From contig NZ_SJKB01000010.1 in the NCBI RefSeq assembly GCF_004331465.1, positions 62,001 to 126,000 on the forward strand: a stretch of 64,000 nt of DNA, read 5' to 3'. The notes under the pieces were generated by a model. It was given only the letters and a program-made list of their open reading frames with translations, had not been told where the DNA came from and made no database searches. Below, piece after piece: positions 53,474 to 62,765 of the stretch (position 1 is its first letter; every line of letters starts with the position of its first letter). Both the position numbers and the translations under genes were made by a program. Source of the stretch: Kribbella pittospori. GTDB lineage: Bacteria; Actinomycetota; Actinomycetes; Propionibacteriales; Kribbellaceae.

Positions 53474-54441
53474 TTCCGGGCCGGGCCAGGGGTGATGGTT
53501 GGTCTCGGCCTTGTGGATCAGCTCGATCAGCTTGGCGTTGACCGGAGCCTTGCGGCCGAGGGCTTCGGCCAGGCGGACGACCTCGCCGTTCAGGTAGTCG
53601 ATCTCGGTCGGACGGCCGGCTTTGAGGTCTTCCCACATCGAGGTCCGGGCGAGCGGGTCGATCGCGAGGACCGAGCCGGCCAAGCGCCGGAACAGGAAGT
53701 CGGGCAGGCGGAGGACGGCCGGGAAGCGGCGCATCGGCACTGCCAGGATCCGAGCCGGTTCGATGCCGTGCGCGGCGAGGAGCGCGAGTGACTCGGCCTG
53801 GGCCGCGGCGAGGCAGCGACGGTACGCCCGCTGGGACAGCTCGTCGCGCAACGGGAGGTCCGAGAGCGCGTTGATCGGGTTGTTGAGGTTGAGGAGGAGC
53901 TTCGACCACTGCACCGGCAGGATGTCGTCGTGCTGCTTCAGCGGCAGGCCGGCCCGGGCGAAGTCCTCGACGTACGGCGCGAGACCTGGATGCTTCTGGA
54001 CATCGAGCGCGCCCGCGGTGCCCTGGTGGAAGACTCCTCACCACGGTTCAGGACGTTGAACGGAACCATCCCGGGCACCACGACTTGGTCCGCCAACTGC
54101 TCCCGCAGGACGTCACCGTTGCGGATGCCGTTCTGGAAGCTGACCACGATCGCACCCGGTTTGAGCACACCGGCCAACTCGGCGGCTGCAGCCTCGGTCG
54201 CCGCCGACTTGACGGTCAGCAGGACCAGATCCGCCGCCCCGGCCGCCTCAGGCGAGGTCTCGTAGCGAACCTCGGCAACCCGGAGATCCGCACCGAGGTA
54301 GTCGGTCAGTCGCAGCCCATGGGCCGCGAGCTCGCCCGCCATCCGCTCCCGCCCGACGAACGCCACGTCGGCCCCACCCGCGAGCAGCCGTCCACCCACG
54401 TAGCAGCCGATCCCGCCGGCGCCGTACACCACGATCGACAC
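53450..54441 (-). pseudogene. panE: 2-Dehydropantoate 2-reductase (PanE/ApbA) with a single frameshift
   Basis: The N-terminal NADPH half (VVYGAGGIGCYVGGRLLAGG...) opens at ATG 54441 and ends in frame at NVLNRGEE near 54034. The C-terminal half resumes in another frame at FHQGTAGALDV (54031) and runs to the stop at 53450, with the active-site QWSKLLLNLNNPINAL. The shift is within GAGGAGTCTTC; one lost base (GAGGAGGTC would read EEVF) gives the whole gene. It may be a real mutation or an assembly error. The reductase makes pantoate for coenzyme A. Confidence 0.85.
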
Positions 54442-54450
54442 GGCACCACC

Positions 54451-54551
54451 GTACCGAAGGACAGGAGGTAGTCAGCATCGACCGGCGCGGCTCCGCTTGG
54501 CCCACCCCTGAGAGGCCAACCAACCGGCCACTACCTCCTGTCCTCCGGTAC
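54451..54551. repeat. 101-bp inverted repeat with 22-bp arms
   Basis: The arms 54451-54472 and 54530-54551 match at 21 of 22 positions; the arm core is GGACAGGAGGTAGT and its complement ACTACCTCCTGTCC. The 57-base centre holds a smaller TTGGCC/GGCCAA hairpin. It fills the gap between the frameshifted panE and the ABC operon end. Confidence 0.75.
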
Positions 54552-54553
54552 AT

Positions 54554-55513
54554 CTAGTGGAGTCGAACCCGCGGATCCAGGAAGGCGTACGCGATGTCGA
54601 CCAGGATGTTCGCGACCACCACCGCGGCGGAGGCGAACAGGACGATCCCGATGATGACGGGGAGATCCTGCTGGTTGATCGCCGTCACCGCGGTCTGCCC
54701 GAGGCCGGGCAGGCTGAACACGGTCTCGATGACGACGACACCGCCGATCAGCTGACCGAGGTCGATGCCGAACTGCGTGACCACCGGAGTCAGCGCGCTG
54801 CGCAGACCGTGCCGGACGATCACCCGGCCCTCCCGGATGCCCTTCGACCGGGCGGTCCGGATGTAGTCCTCGCCGAGGACGTCGAGCATCGAGCCGCGGG
54901 TCAACCGGGTGTAGGTGGCCGCCAGCAACAAAGCGAGAGCCACCCACGGCAACAGCAGGTGCTGGAACCAGGCGCCCGCCCCGGCGGTCAGTGGGGAGTA
55001 CCCACCCGCCGGGAACCAGTGGAACCCGGCCAGCGTGAGCCGGAAGTACAGGAAGTACAGCAGCAGCAACCCGAGCAGGAACGACGGGAACGAGTAGAAG
55101 AACAACGAGAACAGCGTCAGCCCGCGATCGGCCAGCGACCGCGGATGCACCGCGGAGACGACCCCGTTGAAGACGCCCAGCACCAACCACAGTACGGCGG
55201 CTCCGAGCGCCAGCGACACCGTGATCGGCAACGCCGTCCCGATGATCGTTGTCACCGGCACCTGGTGGTAGTAGTCGTACCCGAGGTTGCCGTGCAGCGC
55301 GTTCTCGACGAAGTGCAGGTACTGCTTCCACACCGGCAGGTCCAGCCCGAGCCGGTGCTTGATCAGCTCAACGGTCTCCGGCGTCGCCTGCCGGCCGGCC
55401 AGCGTCTGGGCGACGTTGCTCGGGGCAACGAAGAACAGGGCGAACACGGCCACCGTGATGAGCCACAGGACCAGGAGTCCGTGCCCCAGCCGGCGGATCA
55501 GGAAGAGAGCCAT
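54554..55513 (-). CDS. Peptide-type ABC permease (DppB-like)
   Basis: A 319-residue inner-membrane permease with six helices, the N-terminal signal-like GHGLLVLWLITVAVFALFF and the EAA loop DYIRTARSKGIREGRVIVRHGLRSAL. The layout is that of the DppB/OppB group. It pairs with the DppC-like subunit, whose stop overlaps the start by one base; a GTG at 55516 is one codon upstream. It ends the importer operon, before the 101-bp inverted repeat. Confidence 0.92.
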   Translation of the reverse strand: MALFLIRRLGHGLLVLWLITVAVFALFFVAPSNVAQTLAGRQATPETVELIKHRLGLDLPVWKQYLHFVENALHGNLGYDYYHQVPVTTIIGTALPITVSLALGAAVLWLVLGVFNGVVSAVHPRSLADRGLTLFSLFFYSFPSFLLGLLLLYFLYFRLTLAGFHWFPAGGYSPLTAGAGAWFQHLLLPWVALALLLAATYTRLTRGSMLDVLGEDYIRTARSKGIREGRVIVRHGLRSALTPVVTQFGIDLGQLIGGVVVIETVFSLPGLGQTAVTAINQQDLPVIIGIVLFASAAVVVANILVDIAYAFLDPRVRLH

Positions 55514-55515
55514 CA

Positions 55516-56442
55516 CTAGGTCCGATCTGCGCGGGGGTCGAAGGCGTCGCGGACCCCGTCACCGAACAGGTTGAACGCGAGCGTCGTGATCAGCAGGGCC
55601 AGGCCCGGGAAGAGGATGAACCACCACGCGGTCGTGTAGTAGTTCTGCGAGGCGCTGATCATCCCGCCCCAGTCGGCCGTTGGCGGCGGCAGTCCGAGCC
55701 CGAGGAACGACAACGTCGCCTGGGTCACGATCACCACCGGGATCAGCAGTGTGGTGTAGACGATCACCGGCGCCAGCACGTTCGGCAGCACGTCGACGAA
55801 CATGATCCGCCTGTCACCGGCCCCCAACGACCGGGCTGCCTCGACGAACTCGCGTTCGCGCAACGACAACACCTGCCCACGCACGATCCTGGCCACCGAC
55901 GCCCAACTGAAGAACCCGATCACCAGCACGGTCACCGTCAGGCTCGGCCCGGTGACGGACACCAGCGCGATCGCCACCAGCAGGAACGGCACCGACAGTA
56001 CGACGTCGATCAGCCGCGCGAGCACCGTGTCGACGACCCCGCCGAGGAACCCGGCCGCGAGCCCGAGTACGACGCCGATCGCCACGGTGATCGCGGTCGC
56101 GATCACTCCGACGAGCAGCGAGACACGAGCGCCGTACGCGATCCGGACCAGGATGTCCCGGCCGAGGTCGTCCGTGCCGAGCCAGAACGTCCCGTTCGGC
56201 CCGCGCGGCAACCCGTCCGGGGTCAGGCCGATGTCGCGGTACTGCTCGTTCGGCGGATGACCGGTGATCGCCGCGAAGACCGGCGCGAAGATCGCCATCA
56301 GCACGATCAGCACGATCACGGCCAGCGAGATCATCGCCACCTTGTCCTTGCGCAGCCGCCGCAACGCCAGCACGAACGGACTGCGGCCCTCGATCGCCTT
56401 GGGCTCGTCGACAACGTCGACCATTTCGATGGCTGCGGTCAT
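55516..56442 (-). CDS. Peptide-type ABC permease (DppC-like)
   Basis: A 308-residue permease with the DppC N-terminal helix, a periplasmic loop (YRDIGLTPDGLPRGPNGTFWLGTDDLGRDIL, in parts) and the EAA loop EFVEAARSLGAGDRRIMFVDVLPNVL. The GTDDLGRD motif is the family signature. The ATG at 56442 overlaps the upstream ATPase stop (ATGA). It forms the import channel with DppB-like. Confidence 0.93.
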   Translation of the reverse strand: MTAAIEMVDVVDEPKAIEGRSPFVLALRRLRKDKVAMISLAVIVLIVLMAIFAPVFAAITGHPPNEQYRDIGLTPDGLPRGPNGTFWLGTDDLGRDILVRIAYGARVSLLVGVIATAITVAIGVVLGLAAGFLGGVVDTVLARLIDVVLSVPFLLVAIALVSVTGPSLTVTVLVIGFFSWASVARIVRGQVLSLREREFVEAARSLGAGDRRIMFVDVLPNVLAPVIVYTTLLIPVVIVTQATLSFLGLGLPPPTADWGGMISASQNYYTTAWWFILFPGLALLITTLAFNLFGDGVRDAFDPRADRT

Positions 56443-57452
56443 GATGCCTTCAGGTCCGGTACGGCGGTCGACATGTCCTCGCCGATCGTCAGCGGATGGA
56501 AGCAGGCGGTCCGGTGGTCGTGCTGGTCGTCGAGGACGGGGATCAGCAGCGGCTCCCCGGCGGCACAGTCGGCTCGCGCCTTCGGGCACCGCGTGTGGAA
56601 CCTGCACCCCTCCGGCGGGTTCGTCGCGGCGGGGATGTCGCCACCGAGGATGATCTGCTCACGGCTGTCGGCCGTGTCCGGATCAGCCACCGGCAACGCG
56701 GACAGCAATGCCCGCGTGTACGGGTGACGCGTCTGCCCGAACAACTCGTGCGTGGGCGCCAGTTCGACGATCTTGCCCAGGTACATCACCGCGATCCGGT
56801 CGCTCACGTGCCGGACCACGGACAGGTCGTGCGAGATGAACACATAGGTCAGGTCGAACTCCTTCTGCAGATCGGCCAGCAGGTTGATGATCTGCGCCTG
56901 GATCGACACGTCCAGCGCGGACACCGGCTCGTCGCAGATCACCAGCTTCGGCCGCAGCGCCAGCGCCCGTGCGACCCCGATTCGTTGCCGTTGGCCACCG
57001 GAGAACTCGGCCGGGAACCGGTTGTAGTGCTCGGGGTTCAGCCCGACCAGCTCCATCAGCTCCTGCACCTTCTTCTTCCGTTCCGCCCCGGACGCGATGC
57101 CGTGGATGGCGAACGGGTCGCCGATGATCGAGCCGACCCGGCGGCGCGGGTTCAGCGAGCCGTACGGGTCCTGGAAGATCACCTGGACCTCGCGGCGTAC
57201 CGGCCGCATCGCCCGCCGTGACAGCGTGCTGATCTCCTGCCCGTCGAACCAGACCGAGCCAGACGTCACGTCGTACAGATGGGCCATGCAGCGGGCCAGC
57301 GTCGACTTGCCGCAGCCGGTCTCGCCGACCAGCCCGAGCGTCTCGCCCTTGTGCACCTCGAGAGAGACTCCGTCGACCGCATGGACCACCTCCTTCGAAT
57401 GGGTCGGGAACTCCTTATGGACGTCATCGACCTTCAGCAGTACGTTGCTCAT
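56439..57452 (-). CDS. Peptide-type ABC ATPase (DppF-like)
   Basis: A 337-residue ATPase. Walker A is GETGCGKST, signature FSGGQRQR, Walker B VICDEPVSALD and switch His in FISHDLSVV. The C-terminal oligopeptide-transporter domain with four Cys (GCRFHTRC, KARADC, CFHPL) is an iron-sulfur/zinc-type cluster region seen in this family. The ATG overlaps the stop of mini-cistron B, which separates it from the DppD-like gene. Confidence 0.94.
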   Translation of the reverse strand: MSNVLLKVDDVHKEFPTHSKEVVHAVDGVSLEVHKGETLGLVGETGCGKSTLARCMAHLYDVTSGSVWFDGQEISTLSRRAMRPVRREVQVIFQDPYGSLNPRRRVGSIIGDPFAIHGIASGAERKKKVQELMELVGLNPEHYNRFPAEFSGGQRQRIGVARALALRPKLVICDEPVSALDVSIQAQIINLLADLQKEFDLTYVFISHDLSVVRHVSDRIAVMYLGKIVELAPTHELFGQTRHPYTRALLSALPVADPDTADSREQIILGGDIPAATNPPEGCRFHTRCPKARADCAAGEPLLIPVLDDQHDHRTACFHPLTIGEDMSTAVPDLKAS

Positions 57453-57532
57453 CCACGTCCTCGCTTCGCTCCGGGCGCGGATGAGGCTCCGAGCATGCTG
57501 TGCTTTCTGATGAATTCGCTTCGCTCATTCAT
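57449..57532 (-). CDS. 27-residue mini-cistron coupling DppD-like to DppF-like (copy B)
   Basis: The only bases between the two ATPase genes encode a 27-codon ORF. Its ATG overlaps the upstream TGA (ATGA at 57529-57532) and its TGA overlaps the next ATG (ATGA at 57449-57452). The peptide starts MNERSEF and ends [12 protein letters not shown]. The 3' 39 nucleotides are identical to those of copy A between rph and rdgB; the middle 20 bases differ, so selection or copying acted on the ends. Confidence 0.6.
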   Translation of the reverse strand: MNERSEFIRKHSMLGASSAPGAKRGRG

Positions 57533-58509
57533 GACGCGATCGCCTCGTTCACGGTGTGGGGCAGCCAGCAGGCCGACTGGTGCCGCGGGTCGCCACCGAC
57601 GTTGGTCAGCGGCGGCGGCTCGGTGCGGCACTTGTCGAACACGTGCGGGCAGCGGGCGGCGAACGGACATCCCGCGGGCAGACTGATCAGGCTCGGCGGA
57701 CTGCCGGCGATCGGGGTCAACCGGTCGCCGCTGCGGGCCGGCAGGGATGCCAGCAGGCCTTGGGTGTACGGATGGTGGTTGCGGTAGAAGATGTCGCGAC
57801 GCGGTGCCCGTTCCATCACCGCGCCTGCGTACATGACGACCACCTCGTCGGCCATCTCCGCCACCACGCCGAGGTCGTGGGTGATCAGGATGATCGCCGT
57901 ACCGAACTGCTCCTGCAGGCGGCGCATCACGTTCAGCACCTGGGCCTGCACGGTCACGTCGAGCGCGGTCGTCGGCTCGTCCGCGATCAGCAGCGCCGGG
58001 TCGAGCGCCATCGCCATCGCGATCATCACCCGTTGCCGCATCCCGCCGGAGAACTGGTGCGGGTAGTCGTCGATCCGCTCCGACGCCCGCGGGATGCCGA
58101 CCAGGGTGAGCAGTTCGGCGGCCCGTTGCCGGGCCGCCTGCTTGCTGATCACGGTGTCGTGCGCCCGGATCATCTCGACGATCTGCCAGCCGATCCGGTA
58201 GTGCGGGTGCAGGCTGGACAGCGGGTCCTGGAAGATCATCCCGATCTGCGCCCCGCGCAACCTGCGCAGGGTCGACTGGTCCGCGCTGATGAGATCCGTC
58301 CCGTCGAAGAACGCCGTACCGGACACCTCGGCTCCGCGGGTCAGACCGGTGATGGTCTGGGTGGCGACGCTCTTGCCCGACCCGGACTCGCCGACCACCG
58401 CCAGCGTCTGTCCGGCCTCGACGTCGAACGACAGGCCCCGGACGGCGCGGACGGTGCCGTCCGGGGTGTCGAAGGAGACCCGAAGATCCCTTACTTCAAG
58501 CAGGGCCAT
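57529..58509 (-). CDS. Peptide-type ABC ATPase (DppD-like)
   Basis: A 326-residue ATPase. Walker A is GESGSGKS, signature FSGGMRQR, Walker B LLIADEPTTALD and switch His in ITHDLGVV. The C-terminal cysteine-bearing domain (GCPFAARCPHVFDKC) is typical. The ATG at 58509 has a purine-rich stretch upstream; the longer frame is within the binding-protein gene. It follows the binding-protein gene by 5 bases. Confidence 0.94.
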   Translation of the reverse strand: MALLEVRDLRVSFDTPDGTVRAVRGLSFDVEAGQTLAVVGESGSGKSVATQTITGLTRGAEVSGTAFFDGTDLISADQSTLRRLRGAQIGMIFQDPLSSLHPHYRIGWQIVEMIRAHDTVISKQAARQRAAELLTLVGIPRASERIDDYPHQFSGGMRQRVMIAMAMALDPALLIADEPTTALDVTVQAQVLNVMRRLQEQFGTAIILITHDLGVVAEMADEVVVMYAGAVMERAPRRDIFYRNHHPYTQGLLASLPARSGDRLTPIAGSPPSLISLPAGCPFAARCPHVFDKCRTEPPPLTNVGGDPRHQSACWLPHTVNEAIAS

Positions 58510-58514
58510 GAGGT

Positions 58515-60311
58515 TCAGCCGCCCTGCTTGGCCTTGTCGATCCACACGTTCGTCGGGTCGTAGTTCTGCATCGACGGGACGTAGACGGCGTTGTGGACCT
58601 GCGCGGCGTGGTAGTTCGCCTGCTTGTTGTTGGTGAGCGGGTAGAACGCGGCCTGGTCCATCACCCGGGCGTCGGCCTTGGCCCACAGCTCGGCGGCCGC
58701 GTCCGTCGTCGGCGCCGCGATCGCCTGCTGGATCAGGTCGTTGGTCTCCGGGTCGTTGTAGAGGCCGAAGTTGCTGCCCACGGGCGGGAACGACGGCTCA
58801 CCGGAGAACAACGGGTTGAAGAACGACAGCGCCGCGTTGCCGTACCAGTCGGCGCCCCAGCCGGCCAGCGACAGGTCCCACACACCGCGCTGAGCGACCG
58901 TCGGCACCTGCAGGTACTTCACGTAGAAGTCCGCGTTCGGCGACGGTACGCCGGTGACGGTGATGCCGGCCTTGGACAGGTCCTGCTGGATCGTCTGGAA
59001 GCCCTTGCTGCTGCCCTCGGTCGCATTGCGGTAGAGGAACTTCAGCGTCAGGTGCGGGAACCCGGCCTCGGTGAGCAGTTGCTTGGCCTTCTCCGGGTCG
59101 TACGGATACGGGTCGATCTGCTTCGAGCCGGTGATGACGTCAGGCAGTACGTGCGTGAGCGGCGGGTTCAGCGTCTTGCCGCCGAGCACCTGCAGGACGT
59201 GGTCGCGGTTGATCGCGTAGCTGATCGCCTGCCGGACCTTCGGGTTCGCCAGCGCCTTGTTGTTGTTCGGCGAGGCGGTGTTGTAGACGACGTACGGGTT
59301 CGAGCTGGCGGTGTCGCCGATGGTCAGGTTCGGGTCCTTCTTGGCCTGCAGCGCGGGCAGTTGCGAAGGTGGTGGTGCGACATCGAACTCCATGTCGGCG
59401 GTCGGCGTACCGGTCTGCAACTGCTGCTGGATCGAGTCCTGCGTGACGGTCTCGTTCACCACGATCTTGTCGACGTACGCCTTGCGGACCGGGTCGGTGG
59501 CCGCGTCCCAGGCCGGGTTGCGCGAGTAGTTGATCGACTTGGTCGGAACCCACGAGTCGACCTTGTACGGACCGTCGGACGGGAAGTGGTTGCCGAGTTC
59601 GGTGCTGGCCGGGAGGTACTTCAGCGACTCCACCGGGGCCGGCGAGAAGGCCGGCAGCGTCAGCATGTCGACGAAGTACGTCGCCGGCTGCGTCAGGTGG
59701 AAGACGACGGTGGTGTCGTCCTTGGCGACCACACCGGGCAGCGCCGTCTTGTCGATGTAGTCCTGGATCCCGGCGACCGTCTTCGGCGCCTTGGCGAAGC
59801 CGGCCGCGAACGCCTGGTACCCGTCGATCAGGTTGGCGAAGTCCGGGATGCCGCCGAACGGCTGCACCGGGTTCGCGGTCCGCTTGACGCCCCGGACCAC
59901 ATCGGCGGCAGTCACCTGGCGAGCCGGGGAGGTACCCCATTTCGCGCCAGGCCGGATCTTGATCGTGTACGTCTTGCCGTCCGCGCTCAACCCGCCGTTC
60001 GCGGTCGTCGGGATGTCGGTGGCGAGATCCGCGACCGGTGAGGTGTTCTTGCCACCGGGTTCGGCCGGGTACGTGAACAGCTGCCGGCTCCACATCCGCA
60101 GATTCAGGTAGCCGACCGAGTAGTAGCTGATGTTCGGATCCATGTAGTCGACGTCGCCGGCCCCCAGCATGTTCAGGGTTCCGCCCTTCACGGGAGTGGC
60201 GGTGTCACCTCCGGATCCGGTCGGTGTCGTGCCACCGTTGCTGCATGCGGCGAGCGCGACGAGCGCCGCCACGGCGGCAAGGGATGTTGCCGCCAGCCGT
60301 CTTCTGGCCAT
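58515..60311 (-). CDS. Peptide/solute-binding lipoprotein of an ABC importer
   Basis: A 598-residue family 5 (OppA/DppA-like) extracellular binding protein. The signal peptide ends in a lipobox (VALAACSN, Cys at residue 23) and the mature part has GLSADGKTYTIKIRPGAKW and PKVRQAISYAINRDHVLQVLGG. It starts at ATG 60311 after AGGAGG and is the first gene of the importer operon; the ligand (peptide, oligosaccharide or other) cannot be told. About 170 bases separate it from the divergent response regulator. Confidence 0.93.
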   Translation of the reverse strand: MARRRLAATSLAAVAALVALAACSNGGTTPTGSGGDTATPVKGGTLNMLGAGDVDYMDPNISYYSVGYLNLRMWSRQLFTYPAEPGGKNTSPVADLATDIPTTANGGLSADGKTYTIKIRPGAKWGTSPARQVTAADVVRGVKRTANPVQPFGGIPDFANLIDGYQAFAAGFAKAPKTVAGIQDYIDKTALPGVVAKDDTTVVFHLTQPATYFVDMLTLPAFSPAPVESLKYLPASTELGNHFPSDGPYKVDSWVPTKSINYSRNPAWDAATDPVRKAYVDKIVVNETVTQDSIQQQLQTGTPTADMEFDVAPPPSQLPALQAKKDPNLTIGDTASSNPYVVYNTASPNNNKALANPKVRQAISYAINRDHVLQVLGGKTLNPPLTHVLPDVITGSKQIDPYPYDPEKAKQLLTEAGFPHLTLKFLYRNATEGSSKGFQTIQQDLSKAGITVTGVPSPNADFYVKYLQVPTVAQRGVWDLSLAGWGADWYGNAALSFFNPLFSGEPSFPPVGSNFGLYNDPETNDLIQQAIAAPTTDAAAELWAKADARVMDQAAFYPLTNNKQANYHAAQVHNAVYVPSMQNYDPTNVWIDKAKQGG

Positions 60312-60483
60312 TTTCTGGTCCTCCTCCGGGACTCGATAGCGCCGAAATTAGAACCGTTCCGCGCGCCGTCCGGCCCGGGTCACCGAAGCGTCAAGAGGTT
60401 GTCACCTTCGGCCCGGCGCGAAGATGACGGATTCATGACAGCCGTAACCGGCGGTCGCTCCGGTGGTGCGGGACACTGGGTGC

Positions 60484-61167
60484 GTGCCACACAGTCTGTT
60501 GCTGGTCGACGACGAGCCGCGCATCCGCCGGGTGCTGCGGCTCGCCCTGGAGGACGAGGGGTACCAGGTCGCCGAGGCGGCCAACGGGTACGACGCTCTG
60601 GCCGCGCTGCGCCGGGAACCACCGGACGTGGTGCTGCTGGATCTGATGCTGCCGGACCGGGACGGATTCACGGTCTGCCGCGAGATCCGCCGGGCCAGCG
60701 ACGTGCCGGTCATCATGGTGACCGCGCGTACCGACAGCCACGACGTGGTCGCAGGGCTGGAGGCCGGTGCCGACGACTACGTGACGAAACCACTCGTTGC
60801 CAAGGAGTTGTCGGCTCGGATCCGCGCACTGCTGCGCCGGGTCGAGCCGGCGAACGCGCGGCAGCCCGACGTACTCGTGGTCGGCGACCTCACGATCGAC
60901 GTGCCCGGGGCCGAGGTGACGCGCGGCGATTCCGTGCTGCCGCTGACCCGGACCGAGTTCAAGCTGCTGGCCGAGCTGGCCGGGGCCGAGGGCAAGGTGC
61001 TGAGCCGTGAGCAACTGCTGTCCAAGGTCTGGGGCTACGGGTACTTCGGTGACAGCCGGATCGTCGACGTACACGTCCGCCGGCTGCGGCTGAAGATCGA
61101 GCACGACCCGGCCAGTCCGAAGCATCTCGTCACCGCCCGCGGCCTGGGCTATCGACTGGTGAGCTGA
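60484..61167 (+). CDS. OmpR-family response regulator
   Basis: A 227-residue two-domain regulator. The receiver has acidic pocket DDE (residues 9-11), phosphoacceptor Asp53 (VVLLDLMLPD), Thr81-like VTARTD and Lys in VTKPL. The winged-helix C-terminal domain shows LPLTRTEFKLLAELA and RIVDVHVRRLRLKIEHDP. GTG 60484 was chosen because the family starts with LLLVDDE. It is 2 bases upstream of the histidine kinase. The divergent ABC importer may be a target. Confidence 0.93.
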   Translation: MPHSLLLVDDEPRIRRVLRLALEDEGYQVAEAANGYDALAALRREPPDVVLLDLMLPDRDGFTVCREIRRASDVPVIMVTARTDSHDVVAGLEAGADDYVTKPLVAKELSARIRALLRRVEPANARQPDVLVVGDLTIDVPGAEVTRGDSVLPLTRTEFKLLAELAGAEGKVLSREQLLSKVWGYGYFGDSRIVDVHVRRLRLKIEHDPASPKHLVTARGLGYRLVS

Positions 61168-61169
61168 CG

Positions 61170-62633
61170 TTGCGGCGACGGCGGCAATGGCGACCGGGGC
61201 GACTGAGGCGGCTTCGGGGCAGGACAGGTCTCAAGCCCGGCCTGCGCGGGCGCGTGATGGTGGCCTACGGCCTGCTCGCGCTCGGGCTTTCGTCCGTGCT
61301 GGCGCTGGTCACGTGGGGCGTCGTCTCCGACTACCTCACCGAGCAGCGCGAGTCCTCGGCGATGGTCGAGACCGCCGACAACGCGGCCGCGTTCCACTAT
61401 GGGCTGTTCGGCGCGCCACAGCCGTGCCGGCCGGTGCGTGAGCAGGCCGAGTGCGGCAGTCTGACGCCGGACCCGGAGGTCAGCGTGACGGATCTGCTGA
61501 CCAGCCTGCCGTCCACGGATGCCGCTGCCTCGATGGTCTACTACGACGACACCTGGTACTCCCTGACCGGGAAGCCGTCGGATCTGCCGGTCGACCTGGT
61601 CACCGAGGTCCGGAACGGTACGGCGGCCGATCGCCGGCTCACCGTGGGCGGGCAGCACGTGCTGGCGGTCGGCGTACCGATGAAGCAGCCGGGTACGGCG
61701 TTCTTCGAGTGGCACCCGCTGGCGAGTCTCGACGGGACGCTGCGGACGTTGAAGATCACGCTCGTCGCCGCGGCGATCGTGACCGCCATGATCGGCCTGG
61801 CTGTCGGGCGGCTGGCGAGCACGCTGGCGCTGCGGCCGCTCGCGGCGCTGACCAAGGTGGCGGATGCGGTGGCACGCGGTCGGTTGGATGCGCGGCTGGA
61901 GGCGGAGAACGACCGCGACCTGGGTGGGCTGGCGCGATCGTTCAACCAGACCGCGGCGGATCTGGAACGGCGGGTTGCGGCGGACGCGCGGTTCGCGGGT
62001 GACGTGAGCCATGAGTTGCGTACGCCGTTGATGACGATGCTCAACTCGATGCAGTTGATCCAGAACCATCGGGCCGAACTGCCCGCGGCGGTGCGGGAGC
62101 CGGTCGAGTTGCTCGGTGACGATCTGGATCGGTTCCGGCGGCTGGTGATCGATCTGCTGGAGATCTCGCGGGACGACGGTGGTGATCAGGGCAGCCGGGA
62201 GATCGTGCGGATCGCTGACCTGGTGCGGGCTGCGGCCGATGGGACCGCTGGGCGTGAGGTGACGACGGTTGCGCCGGAGGCCGAGGGGTTGACGCTGCAG
62301 GCGGACAAGCGGCGGCTCGAGCGGGTGATCGCGAACCTGGTCGAGAACGCCGAGGACCACGCCGGCGGCTGCAAGGGTGTCGGCGTCGAGGCCGGTGGAC
62401 TCGGCGTGATCATCACCGTCGACGACGCCGGTCCCGGGATCGCGCCCGAGGATCGTGAACGCATCTTCCAGCGCTTCGGCCGCGGCGAGACCAGCGGCCG
62501 GGGTCGCGGTGTAGGCCTGGGCCTGGCCATCGTCGCCCGCCACGTCCAATGGCACCAAGGCACCATCCAGGTCACCACCCGCCCTTCCGGCGGCGCCCGC
62601 TTCGTAGTAGAACTCCCCGCCAAAATCACCTGA
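61170..62633 (+). CDS. Sensor histidine kinase
   Basis: A 487-residue kinase with a TTG start at 61170. Two TM helices (about residues 30-50 and 194-214) bracket a small extracytoplasmic sensor with two Cys (QPCRPVREQAECG). A HAMP linker, the H-box DVSHELRTPL (His281), N-box ENAEDHA and G-boxes DDAGPGI and GRGVGLGLAIV follow. It is co-transcribed with the response regulator. The sensed signal is unknown. Confidence 0.93.
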   Translation: MRRRRQWRPGRLRRLRGRTGLKPGLRGRVMVAYGLLALGLSSVLALVTWGVVSDYLTEQRESSAMVETADNAAAFHYGLFGAPQPCRPVREQAECGSLTPDPEVSVTDLLTSLPSTDAAASMVYYDDTWYSLTGKPSDLPVDLVTEVRNGTAADRRLTVGGQHVLAVGVPMKQPGTAFFEWHPLASLDGTLRTLKITLVAAAIVTAMIGLAVGRLASTLALRPLAALTKVADAVARGRLDARLEAENDRDLGGLARSFNQTAADLERRVAADARFAGDVSHELRTPLMTMLNSMQLIQNHRAELPAAVREPVELLGDDLDRFRRLVIDLLEISRDDGGDQGSREIVRIADLVRAAADGTAGREVTTVAPEAEGLTLQADKRRLERVIANLVENAEDHAGGCKGVGVEAGGLGVIITVDDAGPGIAPEDRERIFQRFGRGETSGRGRGVGLGLAIVARHVQWHQGTIQVTTRPSGGARFVVELPAKIT

Positions 62634-62681
62634 GCAGTAATTCAAGTGACGTGACCTTGAGGTACTAGGTAACTTGGATTT

Positions 62682-62705
62682 ATGGCTACTTGCCTCTGTG
62701 TCTAG
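62682..62705 (+). CDS. 7-codon leader ORF upstream of the ABC-F gene
   Basis: ATG 62682 starts the peptide MATCLCV and TAG ends it at 62705. Two Cys codons in seven suggest a possible translation-based control. An imperfect hairpin (GGGAC at 62710 and GTCCC at 62736, inner GCTTC/GAAG) follows. ABC-F resistance genes often have such leaders, but evidence here is limited. Confidence 0.35.
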   Translation: MATCLCV

Positions 62706-62765
62706 CTGCGGGACCCGCTTCCGTACCTGAAGTGCGTCCCTTGGCTATCACGGAGAGTAACCACC

